Assembly (NCBI RefSeq): GCF_048544455.1
Contig: NC_133538.1
Location: forward strand, 437,036,311 to 437,100,310
DNA from: Silene latifolia
Taxonomy: Eukaryota > Streptophyta > Magnoliopsida > Caryophyllales > Caryophyllaceae
Reading direction: 5' to 3'
DNA: 64,000 nt
Of this stretch, positions 60,870-64,000 are shown piece by piece; positions within the stretch are counted from its first letter, which is position 1, and every line of letters begins with the position of its first letter. Below the pieces are notes generated by a model. That model was not told the DNA's origin. It searched no databases and worked only from the letters and a program-made list of their open reading frames with translations. The position numbers were made by a program, and so were the translations under genes.

Positions 60870-63811
60870 TATAATCCCCTATGAAATCTAGTGCAAAACA
60901 GTGGCGGAAACACTGTCGAATGGGATTAAATACACAAAGATAAAAGTTCTAACTGTTATAAATTGAGAATGTATAAAATTCTCAAGGATAAAATTAAATG
61001 GTTAAGTCTAAACAAATGCCACTTTTATAAAAGGGCGAAAATAAAGAAAACCTCCAAAAGTGTTCAAGACTAAAACCATAAAAGAAAGCGAAAAAAAGAG
61101 TAGGATCAGAAACTACTCGCTAGCTCACACAAAATCCCCAAAGCTAACACCGTCATGTTATAAACATAACGACCACAATCGATGGGGAGTAACTCGACGT
61201 TCTCCCGGCCATATCACATGATATAAATGTTACAGATGCAAATAATATATCAAAGTAAATTGAAATGTTATAAAACATAAGTAACAAAATATGATTACCA
61301 AATCACGTTAAAACCAACGTGCTGCATGCTTAAAAGCAAAATATTCAAAAGATAGAATGGAAATAATTTAGTTCAGGCTAGATATCTACTTTAGCTATAC
61401 TTTTCACACCGCAGCATCTTTACTAGTTTCGGGAACCCAGTGTCACGCTAAGATGACCAACTCCAAGCTCTCTAACTAGACAACAAACTATAATAGGACA
61501 CGACTTACCACGCAGTGCGAAGTCCTAGTCTAAGTACATATACATGACTCTTCGACGATCTGTACTGCCCGCAGGATACCCAACCATATAGCTGTTTTAG
61601 TAAAACTGTATGCCTTAGTTTATTATTCATTGCCTTTACTTTCTTTACTCCAAACTTAAAAATATCCCAAGTGATATAATTATTCAAATGGTTCGTAAGT
61701 GAACTACACTTTTATTTTCTTCGAATTAGAAAACTTAAACTTAAAACCAAAAGTATAAAATTTATTTAAGGACTTTAAATAAATTAAGTTACTGAAATTA
61801 AACTTTAAAGACCATCCTTTGACTTAAGGTACTTTAGTAAAGACTTATTACTTAGGCTTTAATGAGACGGAGCTCTACATTAGTTTATAAAACTGAACAG
61901 CAGTATTGTAAAATTCATAATTAATTACAGAAAAATTGAAGTGACGCAAGGCCAATTTTCATGGTTTCCTATAGGTTTTGGCTACAACTTTCATTTTTTA
62001 ACAAACTTTAAATTAGGAAAGTATCAGGGGTCTAAAAATTTATTTCTAAAAACTGTCCGAAAACGTCACCCATAATGTTTCAGTTCATAAATCCACTTTT
62101 AGAAAACATTTTAATGCAAGGCATAATTTTAAACATAACTAAACATGATAAATCTTTATTTAGAAAAAGATTAGCTACTGTATCAAAAGCAAAATATGTT
62201 TTAAAAATGAATCTTTGAGAGAAGTCAGAAACGCGTTTTACAGGCGATCTGTTCACATATAATTTATTCTGACCAAACCGTAAGTCTAAATATTATGAAA
62301 TTTTTTATGAAGACTCCACACTTTAAAATAACAGGAGTTTATTCTTTACACTTTTGCAAATTCGAAATAGAAATAGGTGATATTATTTTTACAAACAGAC
62401 GAACATATTTGACACATTTAACAACGGTTTTCATCAAACTTGTAAAATACACCATAAATCGAAAATAATGATTGAAGACCTACAAATTTATACACAACCT
62501 AATACTCCATATCTCTGCCATATACTATAATATTGTAAATTTACAATTTTATTTAGTATTTTTAACATAATTAAAACCGAACAGAATCGCTATAATCGCA
62601 GAAACTGCGTCAATACTTTAAATTACGAAATAAATACTAAAACTCCAAAATAATTACCACGAAAATTCATGATATTTTAAAATCTATCATTTAACCCAGA
62701 AAAATAATTTAAACCTCCTGGAAATCATAAAAACGAATTTATACCATCTTTATATCATATTAATCGGTTTACTCATAAAACTTTCAAATCAACCAAATAA
62801 ATTCCTATTGACAAAATAAAATTTATACATAGTCAAAAATAATTTATAAACATCAAGGGATCAGAAATCATATGTTTCGAAAATCATATTAATGAATAAA
62901 TCTTTATAAAACCACAAAAATGCAATAATACATACAACTACAACAATTAAATCGATGTAATACCGAGTAACGTCGTAGTTACCTTGATTGTCAAGATCCG
63001 AATCTACTAAATATTCGTCGGCGTCAGGATCCTCTGGATAGCCCTTACGATGTAAGCGAAGAACGAACAAGTGTAGAGAATGAATGACGGAAACGGGGAC
63101 GAAATATGGCTCGGTGCACTGTGTAAAGCTACACGATTTTGAGAGGGAGGAAGAGAGTTTATTCTTTGCTGTTTTGGTGTTTGTAAAACTGACGTAGGAA
63201 AGCTAAAAAGTGTAGATATTAGAAAAGTAAAACCCTTTCCTAGTATCACTTAAATTGTTAACAAAAGATCATATATTCCTTTCCAATAGGTCAAAGTAGA
63301 GCTTAAGTAGGAGTTGTTAAAACAAAATTTGATTAACATATATAAAGTGTGCGTTAACAAAAAGGGAACCAAATTCCAACGTGAAACACAAAACGGGCAA
63401 AGGTCAATTGTATAATTCGTAAAATGACATAACGGTCTACATAATTAAAACACGACTATTAGATTGTTTAGTCGTTAAAACGACAGTAGAAAAATAAACA
63501 AGTATTTAAATTGTAAATACGAATTTATATCATCTCGAGGTTTAAATAAAATTATGTACGTAGAAATTTGCCTCGGAGATGATTGATATAAATTTTCGAC
63601 CAAATATATTAAAATTGCCCTTTCGACATGAAAAAACATTTCCGGCAGAAGTTTAAATAAATAATTAGTCCTCAGGGGGACTAAAATGGGCGTTCAAGGC
63701 CAAAGTTTATTAAATAGGTTTGAAATATTGAATATTCGAGAAATATTTAAATTTACATATCGACTCGAAAATTATTACTAAAATCAAACTCGAAAATTAG
63801 CGGGTGTTACA
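60870..63811 (-). mobile_element. Solo LTR of a Tekay-related gypsy element (2.94 kb)
   Basis: Flanked by a perfect GTGCC duplication (60865-60869, 63812-63816). The right end reads GGGTGTTACA; on the minus strand this is TGTAACACCC like the chromovirus LTR. The left end reads TATAATCCCC, so the terminal TG/CA is altered there. Internal blocks such as GGGGAGTAACTCGACGTTCTCCC (split: GGGGAGTAACTC, 61183) and CCGAGTAACG resemble 27173 and 28785 in the chromovirus LTR. No internal domain, so it arose by LTR-LTR recombination. Confidence 0.8.
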
Positions 63812-64000
63812 GTGCCGAATTGGTTCAAGTCTAGCTATTACATTTCACTTTACTAGTTGTCAGACATTGTTATTTTATTAAGTTCAGTTGTAAACTTTTA
63901 GTTAATGAACAGTTGGTTTAAACTTTTTATTATTCAGTTTGAGATGGTCTTATCAGTATTGATGTAATCTATTTTAAAGTACCTTTGTAATATTAACTTT
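63812..64000 (+). mobile_element. Gypsy-type LTR, right segment (continues beyond window)
   Basis: It resumes the LTR interrupted at 60869, starting with the second GTGCC. TTAAGTTCAGTTGTAAAC and AAAGTACCTTTG resemble 3660-3730 of the leftmost LTR. Confidence 0.55.

Overview
The window is a transposon-packed stretch of a plant nuclear genome. The elements are all plant types: Ty3/gypsy chromovirus and Athila-like LTR retrotransposons, Ty1/copia, LINE, PIF/Harbinger, CACTA, hAT, Stowaway and Helitron. The host-gene relics are plant families too: a MEKK1-type MAPKKK and an LRR of the NLR resistance type. The base composition is AT-rich and genes have introns. Frequent TACTCCGTA-like motifs and ACTCGATCGAGT clusters in LTRs make Caryophyllales plausible, but that is impression, not proof. 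No intact ordinary host gene was found. The one apparently intact small reading frame is a 95-codon frame inside a CACTA element.

Layout. 1-3834 is the 3' end of a non-coding gypsy-like element with its LTR. It abuts the interior of a copia gag-only element (3835-9193), which was inserted into the gag of an Athila-like element (9194-11913), itself inserted into a LINE (11914-14392). 14393-15776 is unassigned. A two-gene PIF/Harbinger transposon occupies 15777-20242. A non-autonomous Helitron lies at 20577-22950, with a TIR element beside it. Three hAT-type elements follow (24111-26402). A long foldback element (26675-38000) was split by a full-length Tekay-type chromovirus at 26782-37051.

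38110-42600 holds a hAT MITE, Stowaway-like relics, degraded unassigned sequence and a LINE tail. 42640-45715 is a candidate gene-capturing element: an NLR-type LRR fragment between perfect 42-bp direct repeats, then about 1.9 kb of TTTGTGAA-rich sequence. A CACTA element is at 46298-48041. A 7.6 kb LTR retrotransposon without coding capacity (48932-56490) is inserted next to a MEKK1-like pseudogene (56540-58440). The same TTTGTGAA repeat appears in inverse orientation upstream of that pseudogene. The right end holds a Helitron 3' end, a compound microsatellite, and a gypsy-type LTR (60046-64000) interrupted by a solo LTR (60870-63811).

The genes do not form a pathway; the region is a record of nested insertions. 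Target-site duplications order many events: GTCGT, TTATA and GTGCC for LTR elements, AGTTGAAC and GTTGTACA for hATs, TTA for Harbinger, and the interrupted LINE frame for Athila. All pairings were read by eye without alignment software, so percentages, ages and clade names are provisional.
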